Assembly: GCF_050389775.1 (NCBI RefSeq)
Contig: NZ_CP177148.1
Span: forward strand, 85,105 to 149,104
From: Marinibacterium sp050389775
GTDB lineage: Bacteria; Pseudomonadota; Alphaproteobacteria; Rhodobacterales; Rhodobacteraceae
Direction of reading: 5' to 3'
Length of the DNA: 64,000 nucleotides
A model generated the notes under the pieces. The model did no database searches, was not told where the DNA came from, and was given only the letters and a program-made list of their open reading frames with translations. Shown here piece by piece: positions 33,778-44,032 of this stretch. The number at the start of each line of letters is the position of its first letter. Within the stretch, counting starts at the first letter, position 1. Both the position numbers and the translations under genes were made by a program.

Positions 33778-33778
33778 C

Positions 33779-34567
<789 letters not shown>

Positions 34568-34571
34568 ACAC

Positions 34572-35303
34572 ATGCCCGATGATGGCCCTGCGAGCACGGG
34601 CAAATCCCTGCACGACACGATCCGCGACGACCTGGAAAGCCGCATCCTGTCGGGGGCCTGGGCGCCGGGCCACAAGGTGCCGTCCGAACTCGACCTGAGC
34701 GAGGAATACGGCTGTTCGCGGATGACCGTGAACAAGGTCATGACCCAGCTGGCCGCCGCCGGGCTGATCCTGCGCCGGCGCAAGGTCGGGTCGGTCGTGC
34801 TGCCGCAGAAATCCCAGAACGCGGTGCTGGAAATCCACGACGTCAAGGAAGAGGTGCTGGCCCGGGGCGGCTGGTATCACCACCGGATCGACCGCCGCCA
34901 GCGGCTGGACGGGGCCGCCGGGCCCCTGGCCGAAGGCCTGCCCGGCGACCGGCCGGTGATGGCCGTGACCTGCCTGCATTTCAGCGACGACACGCCGTTC
35001 TGCTACGAGGATCGCCTGATCTTTCTCGATGCCGTGCCCGAGGCCGAAACCGAGGGGTTTGCCACCACCCCGCCGGGGGCCTGGCTGCTGACCCATGTGC
35101 CCTGGAGCGAGGCCGAGAACGAGATCGCGGCGGTCAGCGCCGACGAGGCCCTGGCGGACGCGCTGAGCATCCCCCCCGGCGCGGCCTGCCTGACCGTCGG
35201 CCGCCGGACCTGGAAGAACGGCGACCCGGTGACCTCGGTGCGGTTCAGCTATCCCGGCACGGCCCACCGGCTGACGGCGCGGTTCACCCCCGCACAGGGT
35301 TAG
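34572..35303 (+). CDS. hutC: Histidine utilization repressor HutC (GntR family)
   Basis: A 243-residue GntR/HutC-type repressor. The N-terminal winged HTH is 'IRDDLESRILSGAWAPGHKVPSELDLSEEYGCSRMTVNKVM...LAAAGLILRRRKVGSVV'. The UTRA effector domain follows ('RPVMAVTCLHFSDDTPFCYEDRLIF', 'ENEIAAVSADEALADALSIPPGAACLTVGRRTWKNG'), which in HutC binds urocanate. Its placement beside uptake genes and 1 kb from hutU supports the specific name. Likely sites: 31436, about 41507 and about 44041. Confidence 0.93.
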   Translation: MPDDGPASTGKSLHDTIRDDLESRILSGAWAPGHKVPSELDLSEEYGCSRMTVNKVMTQLAAAGLILRRRKVGSVVLPQKSQNAVLEIHDVKEEVLARGGWYHHRIDRRQRLDGAAGPLAEGLPGDRPVMAVTCLHFSDDTPFCYEDRLIFLDAVPEAETEGFATTPPGAWLLTHVPWSEAENEIAAVSADEALADALSIPPGAACLTVGRRTWKNGDPVTSVRFSYPGTAHRLTARFTPAQG

Positions 35304-35307
35304 GCCG

Positions 35308-36246
35308 ATGGCCGGGCCGGAACACCTGCGCGCGATGCAGACCTTCGAAGCCGTCGGGCGGCTGGGTTCGGTCAAGGCCGCCGCCGGCGAGCTGGGCGTG
35401 TCGTCGGGCGCGGTCAGCCAGCAGGTCCGCCGGCTCGAAGCCGCGCTTGGCGTCACCCTGCTGGAACGGCGCGGGCGCGGGCTGGAACTGACGCGCTGGG
35501 GGCGGATGTATCATGCCGAGCTGGCCGTCGGTTTTGCCCGGCTGGCCCGGGCCGGACAGGTGCTGGACCAGTTGCGCGGACAGGACGGGCTGACCGTCTG
35601 CGGCCTGCCGACCGTTGCCGCGAAATGGCTGGGGCGCAGCCTGTGGGACTGGGCAAGGGACCGCCCCGATTGCCCCGTGCGGCTGCTGGGCAGCGAGGAT
35701 CTGCCCGATCTCGATGCCGGCGAGGCCGATTTTGCCATGTGGCTGGGCCCGCCGGCCGATGACCGGCCCGGCGCGGTCCTGTTCACCGACCAGGTGGTGC
35801 CGGCCTGTGCTCCGGCCCTGCTGGCCCAGCCGTTGCGCGCGCCGGCCGAATTGTTGCGCCTGCCCTTGCTGCAGGTGGCCTGGGCCGCGCGGTATGAAAG
35901 GTTCGATCCGCCCAGCTGGGCCGCCTGGGCCGCGGCCCATGGCATCGCCGATGCGCCGCACCAGCCCGGGGCGCTCAGCTTTGCGCTGACCGCGTCGGCC
36001 ATCGATGCGGCCGTGGCCGGCCAGGGCGTGGTGCTGGGCCAGGTCGCCATGATGCAGGACGAGCTGGCCAGCGGGCGCCTGGTCATCCCCTTCGATCTGC
36101 GCCTGCCCCTGGCCGCGCCCTACAGCCTGCGCTGGTCGCGGGCGGCGCTGGAAAAACCCGGCGGGCTGGCGTTTCGCGACTGGCTGCTGGCCCGTGGGCG
36201 GCGCCAGGCCCAGGCCCTGCGGCCGGGCCCTCCGGACGACGCCTGA
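35308..36246 (+). CDS. LysR-family regulator (GcvA-like) in the histidine operon
   Basis: A 312-residue LysR-type regulator: HTH 'AMQTFEAVGRLGSVKAAAGELGVSSGAVSQQVRRLEAALGVTLLERR', then a GcvA-like effector domain ('GLTVCGLPTVAAKWLGRSLWDW', 'FAMWLGPPADDRPGAVLF', 'ASAIDAAVAGQGVVLGQVAMM'). It begins 4 bp after hutC and ends 24 bp from the convergent hutU. A second regulator in the same operon as HutC is unusual. It may act as activator of hut genes or link them to nitrogen state. Its role is inferred only from location. Confidence 0.88.
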   Translation: MAGPEHLRAMQTFEAVGRLGSVKAAAGELGVSSGAVSQQVRRLEAALGVTLLERRGRGLELTRWGRMYHAELAVGFARLARAGQVLDQLRGQDGLTVCGLPTVAAKWLGRSLWDWARDRPDCPVRLLGSEDLPDLDAGEADFAMWLGPPADDRPGAVLFTDQVVPACAPALLAQPLRAPAELLRLPLLQVAWAARYERFDPPSWAAWAAAHGIADAPHQPGALSFALTASAIDAAVAGQGVVLGQVAMMQDELASGRLVIPFDLRLPLAAPYSLRWSRAALEKPGGLAFRDWLLARGRRQAQALRPGPPDDA

Positions 36247-36270
36247 GGCCCGGCCCTCCCCGACCCCCGA

Positions 36271-37956
36271 TCAGTTGCCCAGGATGCGCGGCAGGCGCAG
36301 CCCGTGTTCGCGGGCGCAGTCGATCGCCTCGGGATAGCCCGCATCGGCATGGCGCCAGACGCCCGACGCCGGATCGTTCCACAACACCCGTTCCAGCCGC
36401 TTTGCCGCCTCGGGCGTGCCGTCGGCGCAGATGACCACGCCGGAATGCTGGCTGAAGCCCATGCCCACGCCGCCGCCATGGTGCAGCGACACCCAGGTCG
36501 CGCCCGATGCCGTGTTCATCAGCGCGTTGAGCAGGGGCCAGTCCGACACGGCGTCCGAGCCGTCGCGCATGGCCTCGGTCTCGCGGTTGGGCGAAGCGAC
36601 AGACCCGGAATCGAGGTGATCGCGGCCGATGACCACGGGGGCCGACAATTCGCCGGAGGCCACCATCTCGTTGAACTTCAGCCCCGCGCGATGGCGGTCG
36701 CCCAGGCCGATCCAGCAGATCCGCGCCGGCAGGCCCTGAAAGGCGATCCGGTCGCGGGCCATGTCGAGCCAGCGGTGCAGGTGCTCGTTCTCGGGAAAGA
36801 GCTCCTTCATTGCCTGGTCGGTCTTGTAGATGTCCTCGGGGTCGCCCGACAGCGCGGCCCAGCGGAACGGACCGACCCCCTTGCAGAACAGCGGCCGGAT
36901 GTAGGCCGGCACGAAGCCCGGGAAATCAAAGGCGTTTTCAAGGCCCTCGTCCTTGGCCACCTGGCGGATGTTGTTGCCGTAATCCAGCGTCGGCACCCCG
37001 GCCTTCCAAAAGCCCACCATCGCCTCGACGTGATCGCGCATCGACGCGCGGGCCGCGGCCTCGACAGCCTTCGGCTCGGTCTCCTGCCTGGCGCGCCATT
37101 CGGCCACGGACCAGCCCTTGGGCAGGTAGCCATGAATGGGGTCATGGGCCGAGGTCTGGTCGGTCACCAGGTCGGGGCGCGGGCCGCCGGCCTGCATCCG
37201 GCGCAGCAATTCGGGGAAGACATCGGCCGCATTGCCGATCAGCGCCACCGATTTCGCCTCGCCCGCCTTGGTCCAGCGGTCGATCAGCGCCAGGGCCTCG
37301 TCGATGTCATGGGTCTTTTCATCGCAATACCGCGTGCGGATGCGGAAATCGGCGCGGGTTTCGTCGCATTCCACGGCCAGGCAGCAGGCCCCGGCCATCA
37401 CGGCCGCCAGCGGCTGTGCACCCCCCATGCCGCCAAGCCCGCCGGTCAGCACCCAGCGCCCGGTCAGGTCGCCGCCGTAATGCTGGCGCCCGGCTTCGGC
37501 AAAGGTTTCGTAGGTGCCCTGCACGATGCCCTGGGTCCCGATGTAGATCCAGGAGCCGGCCGTCATCTGGCCGTACATCATCAGGCCCTTGCGATCGAGC
37601 TCGTTGAAATGGTCCCAGTTGGCCCATTCGGGCACCAGGTTGGAATTAGCGATCAGCACGCGCGGGGCATCGGCATGGGTGCGGATGATGGCAATGGGCT
37701 TGCCCGATTGCACCATCAGCGTCTCGTCGGCCTCGAGGTCGCGCAGGGCGGCGACGATGGCATCGTAATCCTCCCAGCTGCGCGCGGCCCGGCCGATACC
37801 GCCGTAGACCACCAGTTCATGCGGGTTCTCGGCCACGTCGGGATGCAGGTTGTTCATCAGCATCCGCAGCGGTGCCTCGGTCTGCCAGGATTTGGCCGTC
37901 AGCTCGGTGCCGGTGGGCGGATAGACGTCGCGAAGGTTGTGGCGGGTATGGGTCAT
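36271..37956 (-). CDS. hutU: Urocanate hydratase (urocanase)
   Basis: A 561-residue full-length urocanase (NAD-dependent), second step of histidine breakdown: urocanate to imidazolone propionate. Conserved blocks include 'MNNLHPDVAENPHELVVYGGIGRAARSW', 'GSWIYIGTQGIVQGTYETF', the NAD loop 'WVLTGGLGGMGGAQPLA', 'RICWIGLGDRHRAGLKFNEMV' with the active-site cysteine, and 'WVSLHHGGGVGMGFSQHSG'. It starts 11 bp after hutG in the minus-strand run hutI-hutH-hutG-hutU. Confidence 0.97.
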   Translation of the reverse strand: MTHTRHNLRDVYPPTGTELTAKSWQTEAPLRMLMNNLHPDVAENPHELVVYGGIGRAARSWEDYDAIVAALRDLEADETLMVQSGKPIAIIRTHADAPRVLIANSNLVPEWANWDHFNELDRKGLMMYGQMTAGSWIYIGTQGIVQGTYETFAEAGRQHYGGDLTGRWVLTGGLGGMGGAQPLAAVMAGACCLAVECDETRADFRIRTRYCDEKTHDIDEALALIDRWTKAGEAKSVALIGNAADVFPELLRRMQAGGPRPDLVTDQTSAHDPIHGYLPKGWSVAEWRARQETEPKAVEAAARASMRDHVEAMVGFWKAGVPTLDYGNNIRQVAKDEGLENAFDFPGFVPAYIRPLFCKGVGPFRWAALSGDPEDIYKTDQAMKELFPENEHLHRWLDMARDRIAFQGLPARICWIGLGDRHRAGLKFNEMVASGELSAPVVIGRDHLDSGSVASPNRETEAMRDGSDAVSDWPLLNALMNTASGATWVSLHHGGGVGMGFSQHSGVVICADGTPEAAKRLERVLWNDPASGVWRHADAGYPEAIDCAREHGLRLPRILGN

Positions 37957-37967
37957 GGTCTGTCCTT

Positions 37968-38759
37968 TCAGCCCGCAAGCGTCGGGGCGAGGTCGATGAG
38001 GTCTTGCAGGATCGGGCCGAGCACCTGGCGCAGGCTTTCGGCCTTGCCCGCGTCCAGCGCAAAGGGCGGGGTCTCGGTGGCCAGGTGGCTGGATTGCGCC
38101 AGCTCCATCTGGATGGCGTGGATGCCGGTTTCGGGCTGGCCGTAGTGCCGGGTGGTCCAGCCACCCCGGAACCGCCCGTTCAGCACCATCCGCCGGCCCG
38201 ATGCGGCACAGCGGTCATGCACGGCGGCCTCGATGGCGGGCGCACAGGTCCTGCCGCTGTCGGTGCCGATGTTGAACTCGGGCAAGACGCCGTCGAAGAG
38301 CCATGGCACCTCGGACCGGATGGAATGGCAATCGTAGAGGATGGCCACCCCGTGGATCGCCCGCACCCGCTCCAGCTCGGCGGTCAGCGCGGCGTGATAG
38401 ACCGCGTGCCAGTCGCGCAGGCGATGGGCGATGGCCGCGTCGTCGGGCGGGGTCGTCCAGATCGGGTCGTCGTCGAAGGTGGTCAGGGGCACCAGCCCGG
38501 TGGTCGTCTGCCCGGGATAGAGGCTCTGGCCCGAAGGATCGCGATTGGCGTCGATGACATAGCGGTGGAAATTGGCGGCCACGGTCGTCACCCCGGGCAC
38601 CAGGTCACGGTAAAGCGCATCGACATGCCAGTCGGTGTCGCGCAACAGGCGGCCCTCGGCATTGAGATCCGCGCGGATGGCATCGGGCACATGGGTGCCG
38701 GTATGGGGAAAGCCCAGCACCAGCGGGCCTGTGCCCCGGGTCACGGTGACGGGATGCAT
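37968..38759 (-). CDS. hutG: N-formylglutamate amidohydrolase (deformylase)
   Basis: A 263-residue FGase-family protein: 'FPHTGTHVPDAIR', 'DWHVDALYRDLVPG', 'ANFHRYVIDANRDPSG', 'YDCHSIRSEVPWLFDG' and 'FNIGTDSGRTCAPAIE', metal-binding histidines included. It hydrolyses N-formylglutamate to glutamate and formate, the last step of the five-step Hut route, which fits the hutF gene nearby. It is not the arginase-like formiminoglutamase that shares the HutG name. The start overlaps the hutH stop by one base (TGATG). Confidence 0.93.
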   Translation of the reverse strand: MHPVTVTRGTGPLVLGFPHTGTHVPDAIRADLNAEGRLLRDTDWHVDALYRDLVPGVTTVAANFHRYVIDANRDPSGQSLYPGQTTTGLVPLTTFDDDPIWTTPPDDAAIAHRLRDWHAVYHAALTAELERVRAIHGVAILYDCHSIRSEVPWLFDGVLPEFNIGTDSGRTCAPAIEAAVHDRCAASGRRMVLNGRFRGGWTTRHYGQPETGIHAIQMELAQSSHLATETPPFALDAGKAESLRQVLGPILQDLIDLAPTLAG

Positions 38760-40288
38760 CAGAACACCTCCGGCATGGCCAGCCCGGCGGCCCGGGTCAG
38801 CGTGCCGTCGGCGATCAGCGCCCCGGCGGTATCCAGGTCGGGGGCCATGAACCGGTCTTCGCCCAGGCTGGCCACGTGTTCACGCAGCGCGGCGATCACC
38901 GCCACCAGCGCCGGCGAGGTCGTCAGGGGCGCGCGGAACTCGATGCCCTGGGCCCCGGTCAGCGCCTCGACCCCGAGGATCCAGTTCAGGTTGTCGGTCA
39001 TCTGCAACAGCCGCCGCGCGCCGTGGCAGGCCATCGACACGTGGTCTTCCTGGTTGGCCGAGGTCGGCGTGGAATCGACCGAGGCCGGATGGGCCAGCTG
39101 CTTGTTCTCGCTCATCAGGGCGGCGGTGGTCACCTCGGCGATCATCAGGCCCGAGTTCAGCCCCGGTGCCGGAGTGAGGAACCCGGGCAGGCCGAAGTTC
39201 AGCGCCGGATCGACCAGCATGGCAATGCGCCGCTGGGAAATCGCGCCGATCTCGGCCACGGCCAGCGCCATCTGGTCGGCGGCAAAGGCCACCGGCTCGG
39301 CGTGGAAATTGCCGCCCGACACGACCGATCCGTCCGACAGGACCAGCGGGTTGTCGGTGGCCGCGTTGGCCTCGATCTCAAGCGTGCCGGCCACCTGGCG
39401 CAGCAGGTCCAGGCAGGCGCCGGTGACCTGGGGGTGGCAGCGCAGGCAATAGGGATCCTGCACGCGCTCGTCGTTCTCGCGGTGGGATTCGCGGATGTCC
39501 GATCCGTCGAGCAGGGCGCGCAGGCCGGCGGCCACGTCGATCTGGCCGGCATGGCCGCGCAGGGCATGCACCTCGGGATGGGTGGGCGCGGTCGAGCCCA
39601 TGGCCGCATCGGTCGACAGTGCCCCGGTGATCACCGCCGCCTGCACCGCCCGGGTCGCGCGAAACAGCCCGGCCAGCGCCAGGGCCGTCGACACCTGGGT
39701 GCCGTTGATCAGCGCCAGCCCTTCCTTGGCGGTCAGGGTGACCCGTGCCAGCCCGGCGCGTTCAAGGGCCTGCGCCCCGGCCATGCGTTCCCCGTCCAGA
39801 AAGGCCTCGCCCTCGCCGATCATCGCGGCGGCCATGTGGGCCAGCGGGGCCAGGTCGCCAGACGCGCCGACCGAGCCCTTTTCGGGGATCACCGGGATCA
39901 CCCCGGCGGCCAGCATGGCTTCGAGCAGGCGGATGATGTCCAGCCGCACGCCCGACGCGCCCCGGCCCAGCGACATCAGTTTCAGCGTCATGATCAGCCG
40001 CACGATCTCGGGGGCCAGCGGCGCGCCGACGCCGCAGCAATGCGACAGGATCAGGTTGCGTTGCAGGGTGGCCACGTCGTCGCGGGCGATGCGGATCGAG
40101 GCCAGCTTGCCGAAGCCGGTGTTGATGCCATAGACCGGCGCCTCGCCGGCGGCCACCTCGGCCACGCGGGCGGCGGCGGCCTCGATCCCCGGCAGCGCCC
40201 CGGGGTCCAGCACGGCGGGCGTGCCCGACCAATAGACATCGGCCAGCGTGGCCAGCCCGACGGCGCCGGGCGAAAGGATGACGGACAT
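38759..40288 (-). CDS. hutH: Histidine ammonia-lyase
   Basis: 509 residues. It deaminates histidine to urocanate. The autocatalytic MIO cofactor comes from A142-S143-G144 within 'GSVGASGDLAPLAHMA'. Other conserved blocks are 'VYGINTGFGKLASI', 'NLILSHCCGVG', 'RVQDPYCLRCHPQV' and 'NFHAEPVAFAADQMALA'. The ATG shares one base with the hutI stop (TGATG); the frame upstream of it is only the antisense-like continuation inside hutI. Confidence 0.97.
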   Translation of the reverse strand: MSVILSPGAVGLATLADVYWSGTPAVLDPGALPGIEAAAARVAEVAAGEAPVYGINTGFGKLASIRIARDDVATLQRNLILSHCCGVGAPLAPEIVRLIMTLKLMSLGRGASGVRLDIIRLLEAMLAAGVIPVIPEKGSVGASGDLAPLAHMAAAMIGEGEAFLDGERMAGAQALERAGLARVTLTAKEGLALINGTQVSTALALAGLFRATRAVQAAVITGALSTDAAMGSTAPTHPEVHALRGHAGQIDVAAGLRALLDGSDIRESHRENDERVQDPYCLRCHPQVTGACLDLLRQVAGTLEIEANAATDNPLVLSDGSVVSGGNFHAEPVAFAADQMALAVAEIGAISQRRIAMLVDPALNFGLPGFLTPAPGLNSGLMIAEVTTAALMSENKQLAHPASVDSTPTSANQEDHVSMACHGARRLLQMTDNLNWILGVEALTGAQGIEFRAPLTTSPALVAVIAALREHVASLGEDRFMAPDLDTAGALIADGTLTRAAGLAMPEVF

Positions 40289-41472
40289 CAGACGAAGTCT
40301 CCCTTGAAGACCCGCGCTTTCAGCGGGTTGAAACCGATGCGGTTGACCAGGTTGGCCGGCAGGGCGGCATCCCACAGGGCGAAATCGGCCGAGAGCCCCG
40401 GCGCGATGCGCCCGGTCTCGGCGCCCAGCCTCAGGGCCCGCGCGGCATGGGCGGTCACCCCGGCCAGGCATTCGGCCACGGTCAGGCGATAGAGCACGGC
40501 GCCCATGTTGAGGGTCATCAGGATCGAGGTCACCGGCGAGGTGCCGGGATTGCAATCGGTGGCCAGGGCGATGGGCACACCGGCCGCGCGCAGGGCCTGC
40601 ACCGGGGGCACCTGCTCTTCGCGCAGCATGTAATAGGCCCCGGGCAGCAGCACCGCGACCGACCCGGCCGCGGCCATGGCAGCGGCATCCTCGGCGGTTG
40701 CATATTCCAGGTGATCCACCGACAGCGCCCCGTGGCGCGCGGCCAGCTGGGTGCCGCCCGAACGGGTCAGCTGCTCGGCATGCAGCTTGACCGGCAGGCC
40801 CATCGCCCGGGCCGCCTCGAAGAGCGGTTCCAGCTCTTCGACGGTAAAGGCGATGCCCTCGCAGAACCCGTCGACGGCATCGACCAGCCCTTCGGCCACG
40901 GCCTGTTCCAGCCCGGGAATGGCCACATCGGCCACGTAATCGGCGCCCCGGCCCTTGTAGTCTTCGGGCAGCGCATGGGCCGCCAGCCAGCTTGTCACCA
41001 CCCGCACCGGGCGCAGTTCTGCCAGCCGGCGCGCGGCGCGCAGCATGTCCAGCTCGGTCTCGATCCGCAGCCCGTAGCCCGACTTGATCTCGACCGTGCC
41101 GACCCCTTCGGCCAGCAGGTGATCGAGGCGCGGCAAGGCGCTGGCCACCAGGTCGTCGACGCTGCAGGCCCGGGTGGCCCGCATGGTCGACACGATGCCG
41201 CCGCCGGCCCGGGCGATGTCCTCGTAGCTGGCCCCGTCGAGGCGCATCTCGAACTCGCGGGCCCGGTCGCCGCCGTGAACCAGGTGCGTATGGCAATCCA
41301 CCAGCGCCGGGGTCACCAGCGCGCCACCGCAATCGACCAGCTCGGCCCCGTTGCGATCCACGGCCGGGGCCAGGTCGACGATGCGCCCGGCTTCGGTCAG
41401 GATTTCAAGCGGTTGCGGGTCAGTCCCCTCGGCGCCGGTCAGGACGCGCCCATTGATCCAGGCTTTCTTCAT
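40288..41472 (-). CDS. hutI: Imidazolonepropionase
   Basis: A 394-residue amidohydrolase-superfamily enzyme that opens 4-imidazolone-5-propionate to N-formimino-glutamate. Metal site 'DCHTHLVHGGDRAREFEMR', then 'IKSGYGLRIETELDMLRAAR', 'HALPEDYKG', 'LHAEQLTRSGG' and 'LATDCNPGTSP'. The start chosen is ATG 41472 ('MKKAWINGR'); an ATG 21 bp earlier is possible. It leads the hutIHGU run and is divergent from hutF across a short region with a HutC-like site. Confidence 0.96.
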   Translation of the reverse strand: MKKAWINGRVLTGAEGTDPQPLEILTEAGRIVDLAPAVDRNGAELVDCGGALVTPALVDCHTHLVHGGDRAREFEMRLDGASYEDIARAGGGIVSTMRATRACSVDDLVASALPRLDHLLAEGVGTVEIKSGYGLRIETELDMLRAARRLAELRPVRVVTSWLAAHALPEDYKGRGADYVADVAIPGLEQAVAEGLVDAVDGFCEGIAFTVEELEPLFEAARAMGLPVKLHAEQLTRSGGTQLAARHGALSVDHLEYATAEDAAAMAAAGSVAVLLPGAYYMLREEQVPPVQALRAAGVPIALATDCNPGTSPVTSILMTLNMGAVLYRLTVAECLAGVTAHAARALRLGAETGRIAPGLSADFALWDAALPANLVNRIGFNPLKARVFKGDFV

Positions 41473-41503
41473 CTGCGTGTTCCAGCTTTCCATAGAGCTT
41501 CAT

Positions 41504-41518
41504 TAAGTATAGACATAT
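41504..41518. promoter_or_regulatory. Candidate HutC operator between hutI and hutF
   Basis: TAAGTATAGACATAT, with the core GTATAGAC (41507-41514), lies in the 91-bp divergent gap. The same core recurs before the hisC-like gene (44041-44048), and both resemble the TGTATACA site before the ABC-hutC operon. One operator could govern both hutIHGU and hutF. Confidence 0.5.
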
Positions 41519-41563
41519 AAGCGGAACGCGACAACGCCCATCGGACATTTGCAGAGAGACATC

Positions 41564-42901
41564 ATGAAAATCGTGGCGAGACAGGCGCTTCTGCCCGAGG
41601 GCTGGGCAGAACATGTGGAAATCACCCTCGACGGCGGGCACATCACCGGCATCGCCCCGGCGGCCCCGGGCGCCGTGGCCGACCACGACACGCTGCTGCC
41701 CGGCGTGGCCAACCTGCATTCCCATGCGTTCCAGCGCGGTTTCGCCGGGCTGACCGAAGCGCGCGGGCCGGGGGCGGACAGTTTCTGGACCTGGCGCGAC
41801 ATGATGTACCGCTTTGCCCTGGGGCTGGACCCCGACGCCGCCCAGGCCGTGGCCGAGATGGCCTATGTCGAGATGCTGGAGGCCGGCTATACACGGGTGG
41901 GCGAGTTCCATTACCTGCACCATGCGCCCGACGGCCGGCCCTATGCCGACCCGGCCGAGATGTCGGCGCGGATCTTTGCGGCCAGCGCGGCGACGGGCAT
42001 CGCCCTGACCCATCTGCCGGTGTTCTACGCCCATGGCGGCTTTGGCCCGACCGCGGCCAGCGACGGCCAGCGGCGGTTCCTGCATGACCGCGAGGCCTTC
42101 CTGCGGCTGATCGAGCTGTGCGACCGGATGGCCGCCGACCGGCCCGGCGCGGTGGTGGGCCTGGCGCCCCATTCGCTGCGCGCGGCTTCGGCCGACGACC
42201 TGGCCGCGCTGATCCCCGCCCTGCCCGGCCGCCCGGTGCATATCCACATCGCCGAACAGACGCCCGAAGTGCGCGACTGCCTGGCATTTTGCGGCCAGCG
42301 CCCGGTCGAATGGCTGCTGGAACACGCGCCGGTCGGGCCGGGCTGGTGCCTGATCCATGCCACCCACCTGACCGAGGCCGAGGTCGCGGGCATCGCCCGG
42401 TCGGGCGCCGTGGTCGGGCTGTGCCCGGTCACCGAATCCAACCTGGGCGACGGCATCTTTCCCGGACCGGCCTTTGCCGCGGCCGGCGGGCGCTATGGCG
42501 TGGGCACCGACAGCAACGTGCGCATCTCGCTGGCCGGGGAATTGCGCACGCTGGAATATTCCCAGCGGCTGGCCGGACAGGCGCGCAATGTCATGGCCCT
42601 GCGGGAAGGATCGACCGGCCAGCAGCTCTTTGATGCGGCCCTGGCCGGCGGGCACCAGGCGCTGGACGCCGGCGTCCCGGGCCTGGCCCCGGGCGCGCCG
42701 GCCGACCTGGTGGCCCTGTGCGATCCGTTGCAGATGGGATCGGACGGGCCGACCATGCTGGACCGCTGGATCTTTGGCCCCGACATCACGGTGGGCGATG
42801 TCTGGGCGCGGGGCGATCACGTCGTGCGCGACGGGCGCCACCGCGATCGCGCGGCGGTCACCCGCCGTTTTGCCCGGGTGGCCCGGGCGATCCTGGGTTA
42901 A
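41564..42901 (+). CDS. hutF: Formimidoylglutamate deiminase
   Basis: A 445-residue amidohydrolase-superfamily deiminase converting N-formimino-glutamate to N-formylglutamate plus ammonia. Metal site 'GVANLHSHAFQRGFAG' with 'FWTWRDMMYRF', then 'RVGEFHYLHHAPDG', 'HIHIAEQTPEVRDCLAF', 'HATHLTEAEVAG' and 'GVGTDSNVRISL'. The start ATG follows CAGAGAG; an ATG 15 bp upstream is less likely. Together with HutG of the deformylase type it defines the five-step pathway. It ends 14 bp from the convergent hisC-like gene. Confidence 0.95.
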   Translation: MKIVARQALLPEGWAEHVEITLDGGHITGIAPAAPGAVADHDTLLPGVANLHSHAFQRGFAGLTEARGPGADSFWTWRDMMYRFALGLDPDAAQAVAEMAYVEMLEAGYTRVGEFHYLHHAPDGRPYADPAEMSARIFAASAATGIALTHLPVFYAHGGFGPTAASDGQRRFLHDREAFLRLIELCDRMAADRPGAVVGLAPHSLRAASADDLAALIPALPGRPVHIHIAEQTPEVRDCLAFCGQRPVEWLLEHAPVGPGWCLIHATHLTEAEVAGIARSGAVVGLCPVTESNLGDGIFPGPAFAAAGGRYGVGTDSNVRISLAGELRTLEYSQRLAGQARNVMALREGSTGQQLFDAALAGGHQALDAGVPGLAPGAPADLVALCDPLQMGSDGPTMLDRWIFGPDITVGDVWARGDHVVRDGRHRDRAAVTRRFARVARAILG

Positions 42902-42915
42902 GCGGCGATCCCGGG

Positions 42916-44016
42916 TTACAGCAGCATGGCCAGCGCGGTCAGCAACTGGTCGGTATCCGCCCCGGTGCCGACCGATATGCGCATCCAGCTTTCGTAACCC
43001 GGCTGTTTCCAGGGCTTCACGATCACCCCGCGATCCAGCAGGCCATCGGCCAGCGCCCCGGCATCGCGGCCGGTGTCGACAAAGAGGAAGTTCCCCGCCG
43101 AGGGCAGGCACCGCAGGTTCAGCGCGGCCAGCCCCCGGGCCATCCGCTCGCGCTCGGCCACCGTGGCGGCAACGGTCGCGCGCATCTCGCCGGCATGGGC
43201 CAGCGCGGCGATGGCCCCGCCCTGGGCCACGTGGTTGACGTTGAACGGCGTGCGCACAAGGTCCAGCCCGCGCCGCAGCTCGGCCGAATTGGTCACGCCG
43301 AAGCCGATGCGCAGCCCGGCCAGGCCCCAGGCCTTGGAAAAGGTCCGCAGGATCAGCAACGGCTTGTCATGACCGGCCAGCAGGTCGGCCGCCGACCGAT
43401 AGCCTTCGGCATGGGCGGCATATTCGACATAGGCCTCGTCGACGCACAGCACCGTGCCCGGCTGCTGGGCCGCCAGCACGCGGGCCAGGTCATCGCCGCC
43501 CAGCCACAGGCCCGCCGGGTTCATCGGGTTGGCAAACAGCACCAGCCGCACCGGCCGGGCCATCGCCGCGACCAGCGCGTCGACATCGATGGCGTCGTCC
43601 TTCAGCCCGATCCGCGTGACCCGCGCGCCCATCATCGTGGCGTAATCCTCGTGCAGCGGGAAGGACGGGTAGAGCGTGATCACCTCGTCATCGGTGCGCA
43701 GCAGCGCCCGGGCCAGCACGTTCAGCAGATCCTCGGACCCGTCGCCCAGCACGATGCGCCCGGGATCGACGCCCAGGTCGGCGGCCAGCAGGGCGGCCAG
43801 CTCGCGCCCCGAAGGATCGGGATATAGATGCGCCTGCACGATGGCCTCGGTCATGGCCCGGCGCACGGCGTCGGACACGCCATGCAGGTTCTCGTTCGAC
43901 CCCAGCTTGGCCACCCGGGTCACACCGGGCCGGGCCGCGATGTCGGCCAGGCTCAGCCCCGCGTTATAGGGCGCCAGCCCCTGCAATTCCGGACGCAGAA
44001 GTCCCGTGTCGGCCAT
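42916..44016 (-). CDS. HisC-like PLP aminotransferase (probable histidine-linked aminotransferase)
   Basis: A 366-residue class I/II aminotransferase of the histidinol-phosphate aminotransferase family. 'KLGSNENLHGVS' is at the front, 'NPMNPAG' with N166, 'CVDEAYVEY' with D193, the PLP lysine K228 in 'TFSKAWGLAGLRIG', and 'RISVGT' near the end. A hisC gene would normally sit with biosynthetic genes. Here it is within the degradation cluster and has a HutC-like site 25 bp before its start. It may transaminate histidine to imidazolepyruvate, or be a true HisC placed here; sequence alone cannot decide. Confidence 0.85.
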   Translation of the reverse strand: MADTGLLRPELQGLAPYNAGLSLADIAARPGVTRVAKLGSNENLHGVSDAVRRAMTEAIVQAHLYPDPSGRELAALLAADLGVDPGRIVLGDGSEDLLNVLARALLRTDDEVITLYPSFPLHEDYATMMGARVTRIGLKDDAIDVDALVAAMARPVRLVLFANPMNPAGLWLGGDDLARVLAAQQPGTVLCVDEAYVEYAAHAEGYRSAADLLAGHDKPLLILRTFSKAWGLAGLRIGFGVTNSAELRRGLDLVRTPFNVNHVAQGGAIAALAHAGEMRATVAATVAERERMARGLAALNLRCLPSAGNFLFVDTGRDAGALADGLLDRGVIVKPWKQPGYESWMRISVGTGADTDQLLTALAMLL

Positions 44017-44032
44017 AGTTCACTCCGCCGCT

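Noticed and set aside
38876..40492. Plus-strand open frame of over 500 codons opposite hutH
   Set aside because: Mirror of hutH; Gly/Gln/His/Arg-rich without any family pattern.
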